Below, one piece after another: positions 41,109 through 49,595 of a stretch of 64,000 nucleotides of DNA (positions within the stretch are counted from its first letter, which is position 1; the number at the start of each line of letters is the position of its first letter). A program made the position numbers and the translations under genes. Source of the stretch: Roseburia sp. (GTDB lineage Bacteria > Bacillota > Clostridia > Lachnospirales > Lachnospiraceae); NCBI GenBank assembly GCA_019421345.1, contig JAHZFL010000001.1, positions 275,252-339,251 of the forward strand. Direction: 5' to 3'. Below the pieces are notes generated by a model. That model had not been told where the DNA came from and ran no database searches. It was given only the letters and a program-made list of their open reading frames with translations.

Positions 41109-42476
41109 TTATTCCTCGGCATCCAGGTAATTCTGGGAGGTTGCCGCCCGCTGTGTTCCCGGATAAAGATCTACCACCTTCTGATAATAAATTTTCGCAG
41201 AAGCAAGATCATTATTTCTCCGATAAGCCTGCGCCAGATAATACAGCGCGTTTCCATCCTCATAGGTCTCATTCATCTCAACAACCTTACCAAACTTCTC
41301 AATCGCCTGCTCATATTCCTGCGCTGAATAAGCTCTCGTGCCCTCGCGATAAAGCGTACTGATATATTCCGCATTGACCTCTGCATGGATCGTGTCATAG
41401 ATCTGTCTGGACTGCTCCGTCAGATAATCGGGATTTACATTATCAAGTGCCGTTCCCGCTGTCTGCGTGTCCTTCGCCGCGTACGCCACATAGGCAGCAA
41501 GCAACTGCTCATAGCTACTGATACGGCTTTGATACCCCTCCTCATTTGTCTTAGCGTCATTGATCTGCGCTGTCATCTCCGCAATCTGAGCCTCTAACGA
41601 GCTGATCGTCTGATTCTTTGAGGCTACCGTATTATTCGCCTCAACAACCTCCTCCTTCGCCGTGTTCTGCGCCTCTCTCCTTACTCCCGGCACGATCAGA
41701 AACGCCGTAATGGCAATACCGATAGCAATGCCGATCACCATATTTATGATCGTTCCAAACGCAGAATTATCTTTCAAATAGCGCGGCTGAATAATCGTCT
41801 CATTCCCGCTCTGATAAGAAATCAACTCCTCGTTCTTTTGCTTCTTATTCGGACTGTTCTCCCGAATCTCAATGTTGACTTCCTTTAGATAGCGAAGCGT
41901 CGTCGTATTGTCTGCGTCAATTTTTCCGGCATTCCGCAGCGCCTTTTTTGCAAGATCATACTTTTGCTCCTGCATATAAAGCAGCGCTAACAACTGATGC
42001 CCTCTCACCAGCTTCGGATTCAGGGAAAGCACCTTCTTAAGCTGAATGATCGCCAAATCTCTGCTGTCCTGTCTGCAGTACAGCAGCGCCTGATTGTACT
42101 TCTTGATCGTCTGATTGATCGCCTCCAAACGCGTCGAATTACTCTGTATCTCACCAAGATACCTGCTTGCTATATTCCCCTTCGGCTGGTAATTTTTACT
42201 GATCACCCACTCGGTAAGCGCTGCAACGACCTCGCCCATCTCAAAATAGACAAGACCGAGAAGATTACGCGCATTGATATTCAGCTTATTAAAACGAAGA
42301 CTGATCTTTAAGCTCTCGATCGCGCCCGATAGATTTCTCACGCTCGCCTTCTCCAGCGCGTCATTATAGTATGCATTTGATGCCATCCGAATCTTTTTAT
42401 ACAGTTTCACATCTGTTCCGCAATTTGGACAAATATCCCGTTTGCCAATATCTGCCCCACAATTATAACACTCCAT
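41109..42476 (-). CDS. Zinc-ribbon, TPR and coiled-coil membrane protein
   Basis: 455 residues. A zinc ribbon (C3, C6, C16, C19 in MECYNCGADIGKRDICPNCG) starts the chain, followed by cytosolic TPR units (about 35-205), one membrane span (near 226-250, INMVIGIAIGIAITAFLIVP), an outer coiled coil (VASKNQTISSLEAQIAEM) and further TPR units at the end. The role is unknown; the layout suggests a scaffold. Such proteins are frequent in Clostridia. A 47-residue gene immediately upstream is probably co-transcribed. Confidence 0.85.
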   Translation of the reverse strand: MECYNCGADIGKRDICPNCGTDVKLYKKIRMASNAYYNDALEKASVRNLSGAIESLKISLRFNKLNINARNLLGLVYFEMGEVVAALTEWVISKNYQPKGNIASRYLGEIQSNSTRLEAINQTIKKYNQALLYCRQDSRDLAIIQLKKVLSLNPKLVRGHQLLALLYMQEQKYDLAKKALRNAGKIDADNTTTLRYLKEVNIEIRENSPNKKQKNEELISYQSGNETIIQPRYLKDNSAFGTIINMVIGIAIGIAITAFLIVPGVRREAQNTAKEEVVEANNTVASKNQTISSLEAQIAEMTAQINDAKTNEEGYQSRISSYEQLLAAYVAYAAKDTQTAGTALDNVNPDYLTEQSRQIYDTIHAEVNAEYISTLYREGTRAYSAQEYEQAIEKFGKVVEMNETYEDGNALYYLAQAYRRNNDLASAKIYYQKVVDLYPGTQRAATSQNYLDAEE

Positions 42477-42513
42477 CTATAACCTCATTTCATAAATTGG
42501 TCTGTCCGCTGTC

Positions 42514-42657
42514 CTACATGCTGTGTTTCAGTTCACGGATCATTTCCTGCAATACGTCTGTCATATCGGTCAATTCATGATTATAGATTGCCTGCTCTGC
42601 CTCCTCTACCTCAAGGCTCGGTTTAAAATTTTTTAATTCTTCTTCAAAATTTATCAT
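42514..42657 (-). CDS. Small protein of 47 residues, unknown function
   Basis: Reads MINFEEELKNFKPSLEVEEAE.. with the rest, after residue 21, ending RELKHSM. It is acidic and helical. GGAGA lies 6 bases before ATG at 42657. The gap to the TPR gene is 37 bases, so both may be one unit. No known family; coding support is the ribosome site, good codon use and position. Confidence 0.6.
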   Translation of the reverse strand: MINFEEELKNFKPSLEVEEAEQAIYNHELTDMTDVLQEMIRELKHSM

Positions 42658-42729
42658 AAACATCTCCATGTGCTAATAAATAACGGGCTGCCCTTATAAG
42701 ACAACGGGTCTCCCTTGGGTTAAGAAAAT

Positions 42730-42770
42730 CACCACTATATTATTTCCTTTTCCATTATAATATAGTGGTG
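42730..42770 (-). terminator. Terminator between fapA and the small gene
   Basis: Perfect 14-bp arms (CACCACTATATTAT and its complement) with a 13-nt loop, then GATTTTCTT on the minus strand, 53 bases past the fapA stop. Confidence 0.7.
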
Positions 42771-42822
42771 ACGAGAATCAAGTAATTTTCTATTAAGATT
42801 TTCTTTATCGCAAATAAACTTC

Positions 42823-44220
42823 TTATTCGACATTCACATAGCAGGTTCGTGTCGAAATTTTTTCTGATGCTTTAAAAAATTCAATGCATTTTCCAATATT
42901 TTTTAGTGTATATTTCAGTTCGTCGATATTGATGACTACACCCGGATAAACCTGCCTGATCACAGATACGCATGCTCCTCTGGATTCCTCGGTGAGTATG
43001 CGCAGCTTCCGCACCTCCTCGCTGTCCGCTGCAATCGTCGCTGTATCCTTGATCTTGGCACGAAGCATCACCATACGTCTTGGGTCTCTCGTATAATCAA
43101 CGCCCCGCTCCTTTTGCATTACATCAAACCGCTTTAGGCTTTCCTCGATCTTTACCAGTTCTTCCTCTGCTGCAGCGATCTTCTTCTCAAGCACCTGCAT
43201 TCTGCTGTAAATTTCAATACCCGCGCCTGCATAGACCTCGGTCTGCTTCTCTGCATTGTTTCCGAGCGTTGAGACAACCAGTCCGCGGATTGCATGAACC
43301 TTTCCGCCGATAATGCTGCCGCGCGCGCCGTTTAAGATCACCTTTCCATGACACTCCACGTTGCAGTCCATGAGTACGTCAGCTCTTAAGTCGCCCTCGC
43401 ACATGATGTTGGTAAATTCAAAGAACTTGGCAGAAATACCTGCCTTTGTCTTGACCATTCCCTTGCTTCCGCCCAGCATCCCGCTTCTTAAGATAATATC
43501 CTTGCCAGCCTCCAGCGTACATGCCTCAACGATACCGTCGATCGTGATCGAGCCTGTCGCACGGATCGTTAAACCGCTCTCCACCTTGCCATGTATGATA
43601 ATATCTCCGCGAAAATCAATATTGCCGTTTACAAGCTCTGCATTTCCGGTCAGCTCATAAACCGGAAGAATGACAAGTCTGTCGTTCTGCATCTCTATCT
43701 TTCCGTCAATGGCAGCCGTGTAGACAAGATTATCCGGCGTCCGCTCAAAGCCCTTGCCCTTTAGCGGCAGCTTCTCTCTGCCAAGTCTTGCCGAAAGCGT
43801 CCTTCCCGTAACGGTCACTCCGTCCGTGCCTCCTACTGCCGGGTGATATGTCGCGATCACCTGTCCCTGTGTTACCTCCTCGATCAGATGCACCGACCAG
43901 TAGTCCACCGTTCCGTTCGGCAGCAGCTTTGGCTTGCGGTTTAAGGATGGGTTGAAATGATATTCATAGTATCCGTCAATCCCGTCAACCGCCTGCCGTC
44001 CGCGGGCAATTACAACCTCACTGTTATAGATTTTATCACGGATAAGCTGTGAGAGCTTATCCTCCATAATCCCTTCCCGTACGCCGCTCTCCTCCAGAGC
44101 CGCTCTTAGCCCCGCCACATCATAGGCCTCATCCAAAGCAAGCTCGGGAAGCATCATATAAGCTTCCATCTCATCATAAGCAATTCGTACCATCGGTTTT
44201 TGTTCTGTAAGCGTCAGCAT
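42823..44220 (-). CDS. fapA: FapA / DUF342-family protein
   Basis: A 465-residue cytosolic protein of the flagellar assembly protein A family. The start at 44220 (MLTLTEQKPMVRIAYDEM) has GGGGA at 8 bases; the frame opens earlier at TTG but without a site. The middle holds the FapA beta-helix region (GNIDFRGDIIIHGKVESGLTI; GSITIDGIVEACTLEAGKDI). The C-terminal third is a coiled coil (MQVLEKKIAAAEEELVKIEESLKR). In Vibrio FapA aids polar flagellum formation; in Clostridia its role is undefined. Own promoter, own terminator. Confidence 0.88.
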   Translation of the reverse strand: MLTLTEQKPMVRIAYDEMEAYMMLPELALDEAYDVAGLRAALEESGVREGIMEDKLSQLIRDKIYNSEVVIARGRQAVDGIDGYYEYHFNPSLNRKPKLLPNGTVDYWSVHLIEEVTQGQVIATYHPAVGGTDGVTVTGRTLSARLGREKLPLKGKGFERTPDNLVYTAAIDGKIEMQNDRLVILPVYELTGNAELVNGNIDFRGDIIIHGKVESGLTIRATGSITIDGIVEACTLEAGKDIILRSGMLGGSKGMVKTKAGISAKFFEFTNIMCEGDLRADVLMDCNVECHGKVILNGARGSIIGGKVHAIRGLVVSTLGNNAEKQTEVYAGAGIEIYSRMQVLEKKIAAAEEELVKIEESLKRFDVMQKERGVDYTRDPRRMVMLRAKIKDTATIAADSEEVRKLRILTEESRGACVSVIRQVYPGVVINIDELKYTLKNIGKCIEFFKASEKISTRTCYVNVE

Positions 44221-44279
44221 AAGCCAGTTCCCCAATCTTTCGTTAAAAACATTGTCAACTATAATACCCTCTTACTACT

Positions 44280-44308
44280 ATTATATTAGTCCTAGATAGC
44301 TTTTTCAA
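44280..44308 (-). promoter_or_regulatory. Promoter of fapA
   Basis: Minus strand: TTGAAA (44308-44303), 17 bases, perfect TATAAT (44285-44280), about 55 bases before the fapA start. Confidence 0.7.
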
Positions 44309-44361
44309 GTATATCTTTCGTAAAGCGCGACAAAAACTCCCTTTGTCCCTCTTTTGCCTGT

Positions 44362-47025
44362 CTATTTCCCCATCTGCGCGAGACGTTCCTCCACCTGCGC
44401 CATCATCTGCTCGTAGCCGGAGAGCTTATCCTTTTCCTCCTGCACCTTCTCCTGCGGCGCCTTACTTAAAAATTTCTCGTTGGAAATCATGCCGCGGGAA
44501 CGCGCAAGCTCCTTTGCCAGACGCTCCTTCTCTTTTAACAGACGTTCCTTTTCCTTCTCAAAATCAACCAGATCCTCAAGCGGCAGATACACCGTTGCAC
44601 CCGGAATCACAACCGATACCGCATCCTCGCCGATGCTGTCCTTGTCCGCCTGTACGAACACCTCACTCGCTGCGGCAAGATTGCGGTAAGCTTCTATATT
44701 TACCGTAAATGTGTCGCGCAGTGCAGCATCATCTGACACGATGTACACCTTTGCTTTTCTTGACGGCGGAACATCCATTTCAGTGCGAACGTTGCGGATT
44801 CCCTTAACCAAATCCTTACAGTGCTCAAGCATCTCCTCCTCAGCCGTAAAACTCCATTCCGCCTTATATTCCGGCCACTGCGCAAGCATGATCGTATCAG
44901 CCTGAGGATGCAGCGTGCAGAAAATCTCCTCCGTGATAAACGGCATAAACGGATGGAGCAGCTTTAACGCCTCGGTGAGCACTGTCTTTAATGTCCAGAA
45001 TGCCGCATTTGCAGACACAGCATCGTTCTCCTTATTGTAGGTGCGCACCTTTGTAATCTCGATGTACCAGTCGCAAAATTCATCCCAGATAAAATCGTAG
45101 ACCTTCTGCACCGCAATCCCCATCTCATACTTGTCCATATTCTCGGTCACATCCTTGGCAAGCGTGTTCACCCTTGAGAGGATCCACTTGTCTGCCGGCT
45201 TTAATTCATCAAGCGCCGGCTCTGTAACATCCGCACCTTCCAGATTCATCATGATAAAGCGGGAGGCATTCCACACCTTGTTCGCAAAATTTCTCGACGC
45301 CTCCACACGCTCCCAGTAGAAACGCATATCATTTCCCGGCGCATTTCCGGTGATCAGTGTCAGCCTCAGCGCATCTGCACCGTACTTATCGATCACCTCA
45401 AGCGGGTCAATCCCGTTCCCAAGTGATTTGCTCATCTTACGTCCCTGTGAATCCCTGACAAGTCCGTGGAACAGTACCGTGTGAAACGGCGCCTTCCCCA
45501 TCTGCTCATAGCCGGAGAAAATCATGCGGATGACCCAGAAGAAAATGATGTCATACCCTGTCACCAGCACATCCGTCGGGAAGAAATAGTTCAAATCCTC
45601 GGTCTTTTGCGGCCATCCAAGCGTGGAGAACGGCCAGAGCGCGGAGGAAAACCATGTGTCAAGCGTATCTTCATCCTGCTTCATATGCGCACAGCCGCAC
45701 TTTGGACATTTCTTTGGCATTTCCTTTGCGACAGCCATCTCTCCGCATTCCTTACAGTAATATGCCGGGATGCGGTGACCCCACCAGAGCTGGCGGCTGA
45801 TACACCAGTGGCGGATATTGTCCGTCCAGTTGAAGTATGTCTTTTCCATACGCTTTGGCAAAAGCCTGATCTCGCCATTTTTCACTGCCTCAACCGCCGG
45901 ACCGATCAGCTCGTCCATGCGGACAAACCACTGCTGCTTCACCATTGGCTCTACAGTCGTGCCGCACCGGTCATGTGTGCCGACATTATGCGCATGCGGC
46001 TCTGTCTTTACGAGAAGCCCCTGCTCCTCTAAGTCCTTTAGCATCGCCTTTCTACACTCATAACGATCCATCCCTGCATATTTTCCGGCAAGCTCATTCA
46101 TCGTCGCATCGTCGTTAATCACCGTGATCTCCTCAAGCTCATGGCGTTTTCCGACCTCAAAATCGTTCGGGTCATGCGCCGGAGTGATCTTCACGCAGCC
46201 CGTTCCAAATTCCTTATCTACATAAGCATCCGCGATCACCGGAATCTCACGGTCTGTCAGCGGGAGCTTCAGCATCTTTCCGATGATGTCCTGATAACGC
46301 TCATCCTCCGGATTTACGGCAACCGCGGTATCACCAAACAGCGTCTCCGGTCTTGTCGTGGCGATCTCCACAAATCTGCCCTCCTCGCCGACAACCGGAT
46401 AATTGATGTGCCAGAAACAGCCGTCCTGCTCCTCATGCTCCACCTCTGCATCGGAGATCGAGGTCTTACATACCGGACACCAGTTGACGATACGGCTGCC
46501 CTTGTAGATCATACCTTTTTCGTACAGCTTGACAAACACCTCAAGTACCGCGTCCGAGCATCCCTGATCCATCGTAAAGCGCTCCCTCTCCCAATCTGCG
46601 GAGGAACCGATCTTCTTTAACTGATTGACGATGCGGCTGCCGTATTCATCCTTCCACTCCCAGCATTTTTCAAGAAAGCCCTCGCGTCCCAGATCACGCT
46701 TATCAATGCCCTGTGCCTTCAAATTCTCGATCACCTTGACCTCGGTCGCGATCGACGCATGGTCTGTTCCCGGCTGCCACAGAGCGTTATATCCCTGCAT
46801 TCTCTTGTAACGGATCAAAATATCCTGCATCGTGTTATCAAGCGCGTGACCCATGTGAAGCTGCCCCGTAATATTTGGCGGCGGCATCACGATCGTAAAC
46901 GGCTTTTTGCTGCGGTCAGCTTTCGCATGAAAATAGCCGTTATCCTCCCATTTTTTGTAAAGACGCTCCTCAATTCCCTTTGGATCGTAAGTCTTTGCAA
47001 GTTCCTTGCTGCAATTCTGACACAT
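44362..47025 (-). CDS. valS: Valyl-tRNA synthetase
   Basis: An 887-residue class Ia synthetase charging tRNA-Val. The start at 47025 (MCQNCSKELAKTYDPKGIEERLY) is set by AGGAG 7 bases upstream; an ATG two codons earlier is too close. The HIGH motif is LHMGHAL in PPNITGQLHMGHAL, the editing domain has ATTRPETLFGDTAVAVNP, KMSKS is in GRKMSKSLGNGIDP, and the C-terminal coil (EKERLLKEKERLAKELARS) is intact. It lies 30 bases after a Sel1-repeat gene; the T-box that should control it is beyond that gene. Confidence 0.97.
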   Translation of the reverse strand: MCQNCSKELAKTYDPKGIEERLYKKWEDNGYFHAKADRSKKPFTIVMPPPNITGQLHMGHALDNTMQDILIRYKRMQGYNALWQPGTDHASIATEVKVIENLKAQGIDKRDLGREGFLEKCWEWKDEYGSRIVNQLKKIGSSADWERERFTMDQGCSDAVLEVFVKLYEKGMIYKGSRIVNWCPVCKTSISDAEVEHEEQDGCFWHINYPVVGEEGRFVEIATTRPETLFGDTAVAVNPEDERYQDIIGKMLKLPLTDREIPVIADAYVDKEFGTGCVKITPAHDPNDFEVGKRHELEEITVINDDATMNELAGKYAGMDRYECRKAMLKDLEEQGLLVKTEPHAHNVGTHDRCGTTVEPMVKQQWFVRMDELIGPAVEAVKNGEIRLLPKRMEKTYFNWTDNIRHWCISRQLWWGHRIPAYYCKECGEMAVAKEMPKKCPKCGCAHMKQDEDTLDTWFSSALWPFSTLGWPQKTEDLNYFFPTDVLVTGYDIIFFWVIRMIFSGYEQMGKAPFHTVLFHGLVRDSQGRKMSKSLGNGIDPLEVIDKYGADALRLTLITGNAPGNDMRFYWERVEASRNFANKVWNASRFIMMNLEGADVTEPALDELKPADKWILSRVNTLAKDVTENMDKYEMGIAVQKVYDFIWDEFCDWYIEITKVRTYNKENDAVSANAAFWTLKTVLTEALKLLHPFMPFITEEIFCTLHPQADTIMLAQWPEYKAEWSFTAEEEMLEHCKDLVKGIRNVRTEMDVPPSRKAKVYIVSDDAALRDTFTVNIEAYRNLAAASEVFVQADKDSIGEDAVSVVIPGATVYLPLEDLVDFEKEKERLLKEKERLAKELARSRGMISNEKFLSKAPQEKVQEEKDKLSGYEQMMAQVEERLAQMGK

Positions 47026-47055
47026 AATCATTCTCCTTTTCCTTTTCTCTGCTCT

Positions 47056-48306
47056 TTAACGACGTACCCATTTTCCATACCATGTTTTTTTATATTGCGC
47101 TAAAGCCTGCTCTGCAAGCGGGCATTCCTCCTCCACACTTTTCCAATAGGCAATCCCTTCCTTCACATCCTGTTTGACACCCACTCCTTCTGTGTACAAG
47201 AGTCCCCATACAAACCTTGTATAATCCGAACAATCATCTATTTCCTCAAGCAGTTGTTTTGCCTGATAAAGATTTTTGGTAACTCCATAACCCATGGCAT
47301 AGCAAACAGCCAGACAATCATTGTACAGTGAACTTCCCTTTGCCCGCGCCTGCTCAAGCATCTGAACTGCACGCACATAATCTTTCGGAATCCCCTGTCC
47401 TCCTTCAAAATAAATAGCGCCCATGATGCCGCGGCAGTCGGCATCCAAGCTGCTTTCAAGACCTTTTTGCGCGTATTCCAACGCTTTTCTTAAATCTTTG
47501 TGCACACCCTCTCCCCAATAATAAGCATACGCCATATCATACCAAGCATTTTTTACCCCCGCTTCTGCTGCACACTTATACCAATATACCCCTTCTTCTT
47601 CGCATCCCTCGATTTGTGATACATGGTCTCCATAATGATACATCCATTCTCCCAAGCCCAATTCTGCACCCATCTTTAAAATTTTTACAGCTTCTTGGGG
47701 CTGCGGCTTGATTTGCAGTGCTTCCTCTCCATCACGATAAAGATTGACCAAATTTCGCCCTGCCATTCCTATTTTATTGCGCAGGGCTTCTTCATACCAT
47801 GGAATGCTCTCAAGCATCATGCTACGCAAATAATCTATCCATTGCCTGAAATTTGAAAACTGTTCTTCTGTTCGCCCTTCAATCCTCACAATATCCAACC
47901 AATAATAACTGTTCCCTATCATATTCTGGCAAAACCCGCTGCCTGACCCGGCTTTTTGATATACAATATCCCAAGCCTCTTTGATATTGGCAAATGGCAT
48001 CTCTCTTTCTAACTCTGCACTTAACATTCCCGCACGCATAGAACCCACAACACCCATAGCGCTGCCGCCTAAAATACTCATGTGCATATACTTTTCCATT
48101 TTATCCTCATCTTCGGGAAAACCAAAATCCTTCCAACAAAAATCACACCCCCCATAACAACGTGCTAATAAATACATTGCATCCACATCGCCCTCATTGC
48201 TCGCCTTCTGCAGCTTTTTAAAAGCTTCCTGTCCGCGTGCAATGTCATAGCTGCAATATAAAGCTTGGATTGCCTCCTCTACAATTTGATTAAAATAAGT
48301 ATTCAT
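47056..48306 (-). CDS. Sel1-repeat protein
   Basis: 416 residues, cytosolic, made of Sel1-like (TPR-related) helical repeats: GDVDAMYLLARCYGG, AGVKNAWYDMAYAYYWGEGVHKDLRKALEYA, GIMGAIYFEGGQGIPKDYVRAVQMLEQA in pieces, and GLLYTEGVGVKQDVKEGIAYW. Start at 48306 with GGGGAG upstream; the longer frame is unsupported. The role is unknown; such proteins usually scaffold. It lies between the Val T-box and valS, and reading through the T-box would express both. Its codon use is more A/T-rich than valS. Confidence 0.8.
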   Translation of the reverse strand: MNTYFNQIVEEAIQALYCSYDIARGQEAFKKLQKASNEGDVDAMYLLARCYGGCDFCWKDFGFPEDEDKMEKYMHMSILGGSAMGVVGSMRAGMLSAELEREMPFANIKEAWDIVYQKAGSGSGFCQNMIGNSYYWLDIVRIEGRTEEQFSNFRQWIDYLRSMMLESIPWYEEALRNKIGMAGRNLVNLYRDGEEALQIKPQPQEAVKILKMGAELGLGEWMYHYGDHVSQIEGCEEEGVYWYKCAAEAGVKNAWYDMAYAYYWGEGVHKDLRKALEYAQKGLESSLDADCRGIMGAIYFEGGQGIPKDYVRAVQMLEQARAKGSSLYNDCLAVCYAMGYGVTKNLYQAKQLLEEIDDCSDYTRFVWGLLYTEGVGVKQDVKEGIAYWKSVEEECPLAEQALAQYKKTWYGKWVRR

Positions 48307-48415
48307 ATATTTTCTCCCCGTATTATCCGATCGTCGTAATGATGGCCCTCTGTTATCAACGGGCAGCAAGCTTCACGAGATGCCCTTCTGTCACCGCCTG
48401 CAGTGGATGGCATCA

Positions 48416-48626
48416 GTGACACAATCCTATTACGCCGCAGTGCGATCCCCCGGAGAGTTTTGCTTTATTGGAAACGAAGTTTCCTATATCAGAACAAAGA
48501 ATCTCGCTTGCGAGATTCTCCGCCTGCGGCGGGTCGCAACTGCGACACAGTTCCTTTCTGCCGCAGTGCGATCCCCCGGAGGGTTTTGCTTTATAGGGAA
48601 CAAAGTTTCCTATAACGTAACAAAGG
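48416..48626. repeat. Intergenic mosaic repeat, module B, two tandem units (second locus)
   Basis: Two units with the same 126-bp period as at 38.2 kb (for example GCAGTGCGATCCCCCGGAG at 48438 and 48564). Each has the TATAGGGAAC...GTTTCCTATA-type hairpin; the first ends with the AGAATCTCGC/GCGAGATTCT palindrome and CGCCTGCGGCGGGTCGC. The second runs into module C. It lies between the T-box terminator and the Sel1 gene. Confidence 0.85.
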
Positions 48627-48786
48627 TGTGCTTCGCGCACTCTCGCGTTGTAATAAACTCTGAAGGAAGCACACTTTTGCCGCGCCGAGCATGATTGCGA
48701 AGCAACACTTCCTCTCATGCGAGTGCGCCTCCTCACACGAAGTGTGTTTTTATAACATAGGATTGCAGAGCAATTTCCTATGTCAT
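48627..48786. repeat. Intergenic mosaic repeat, module C (copy 2)
   Basis: GTGTGCTTC (48627-48635) pairs with GAAGCACAC (48667-48675); in between GCACTCTCGCGTTGTAATAAAC matches copy 1 at 10555-10574 with few changes. Further on a CATAGGATTGC/GCAATTTCCTATG hairpin ends at the T-box terminator. Copy 1 ends the same way before module A. Confidence 0.7.
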
Positions 48787-49079
48787 AAAAAACGCCCCTT
48801 GCATCCGAAGATGCAAAGGGCGAAGCTATCGCGGTACCACCTTTATTCACCGCCCACTTGGGCAGCCTTTTTTCAGTACGCTGCCGCTTTCGCATCGCAC
48901 TGACAGTTTGCTAACGGAAACCACGCGTGAGCGCTTATTGCAGACAAGCTGCGTTCTCGGCGCTCCGGTTCAAAAGCTACCTTCCATACAGCTCCTTCCA
49001 AGAAATCTCACAGCCAACGGATCTCTCTCTCTGCGGCGAATCTGCATGTACTCCTCTTTCTCACTACCTTTGATCATTT
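48787..49079 (-). promoter_or_regulatory. T-box riboswitch, probably valine-specific
   Basis: A leader of about 290 nt on the minus strand. Seen: AGGAGTA near the 5' end (stem I base), AGAGAGAGAG and GTTGG, the GGAAGGTAGCTTTTGAACC block, the TTTCCGTTA motif, and the T-box core AAAGGTGGTACCGCG (48845-48831). A terminator follows: CGCCC...TGCATC stem with TTCG loop, then TTTTTT (48822-48787). By alignment with other leaders the specifier would be GTA (48980-48978), a valine codon. Uncharged tRNA-Val should favour read-through into the Sel1 gene and valS. The T-box is certain; the specifier is an estimate. Confidence 0.92.
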
Positions 49080-49085
49080 GCTTTT

Positions 49086-49114
49086 ATGATACTTGCAGAC
49101 CCGCTTTTTGTCAA
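49086..49114 (-). promoter_or_regulatory. Promoter of the T-box / Sel1 / valS unit
   Basis: Minus strand: perfect TTGACA (49114-49109), 17 bases, TATCAT (49091-49086), giving a start near 49079, just where the T-box begins. Confidence 0.82.
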
Positions 49115-49195
49115 GGCAGTTTTTGATTTCTGACTGCATCCTTCCTGCGCCCACCTCTAAACCATCCCTTAACCGATCAGGCTTTTACGGAATCT

Positions 49196-49235
49196 GTATC
49201 AAAACAGTATCCGTATCAAAACAGTATCCGTATTT
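49196..49235. repeat. Short tandem repeat, 17-bp unit, two copies and a bit
   Basis: GTATCAAAACAGTATCC at 49196 and 49213, then GTAT at 49230. It is upstream of the T-box promoter. Copies are identical, so it is recent or kept. No function evident. Confidence 0.7.
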
Positions 49236-49311
49236 GCATTTTGTTCACACTCCAAAAGTCCTATCGATCGCCATCACCGCGGCAATCGGAGCTGCCCATG
49301 TACACTAAATA

Positions 49312-49354
49312 AACAACGAGCGACACGCTTCGCGAGCCACTCTTATGTCAACAA
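49312..49354. repeat. Intergenic mosaic repeat, module A (copy 4)
   Basis: AACAACGAGCGACACGC, TTCGCGAGCCACTC and TTATGTCAACAAC, matching copy 1 almost exactly. Adjacent to the GGGCAG/CTGCCC hairpin that follows the small gene at 49403. Confidence 0.75.
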
Positions 49355-49355
49355 C

Positions 49356-49385
49356 GGGCAGCACGCACGCACGCGCGAACTGCCC
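49356..49385 (-). terminator. Hairpin after the small gene at 49403
   Basis: GGGCAG (49356-49361) and CTGCCC (49380-49385) enclose a GCAC-rich loop. There is no T-run, so termination is weak or absent. A related AACGGGCAGC...GCCC hairpin occurs at 48358-48387. Confidence 0.35.
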
Positions 49386-49402
49386 TATGTCCATAAAAAT
49401 CT

Positions 49403-49540
49403 TTAGATTTCCTCTCCGTCCTCCTCATCAGCAATCGCTGCTGCCGCACCCGATACGGAGGAAACAACTGCTATCACAACAGCAATAATTACAATAAATA
49501 ACAGCACTACCAAAAAAGTAATGAATCCGCCCTCTGTCAT
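49403..49540 (-). CDS. Small single-span membrane protein of 45 residues
   Basis: Starts MTEGGFITFLVVLFIVIIAV, a membrane span that continues VIAVVSSVSGAAAAI and ends in an acidic tail DEEDGEEI. GAGGAGATGAGCAT precedes the ATG. It is not in a known family. Found by reading the gap; it lies between pyruvate kinase and the T-box promoter, possibly co-transcribed with pyk upstream. Confidence 0.6.
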   Translation of the reverse strand: MTEGGFITFLVVLLFIVIIAVVIAVVSSVSGAAAAIADEEDGEEI

Positions 49541-49595
49541 ATGCTCATCTCCTCATCCTGTTTACTATGCTCTGATAAGTCCAAGTATAGCACCA

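Noticed and set aside
44329..44347. GACAAA/TTTGTC hairpin as valS terminator
   Set aside because: Only 6 weak base pairs and it is placed poorly; not convincing.
48413..48895. A 160-codon minus-strand frame through the repeats, and a 68-codon one at 38129-38335
   Set aside because: Both consist of module B/C repeat DNA and T-box sequence, have no ribosome site, and differ between copies as expected for non-coding hairpins.
49196..49235. A CRISPR-like start from the 17-bp repeats
   Set aside because: Two identical abutting units with no spacers; a simple tandem repeat.
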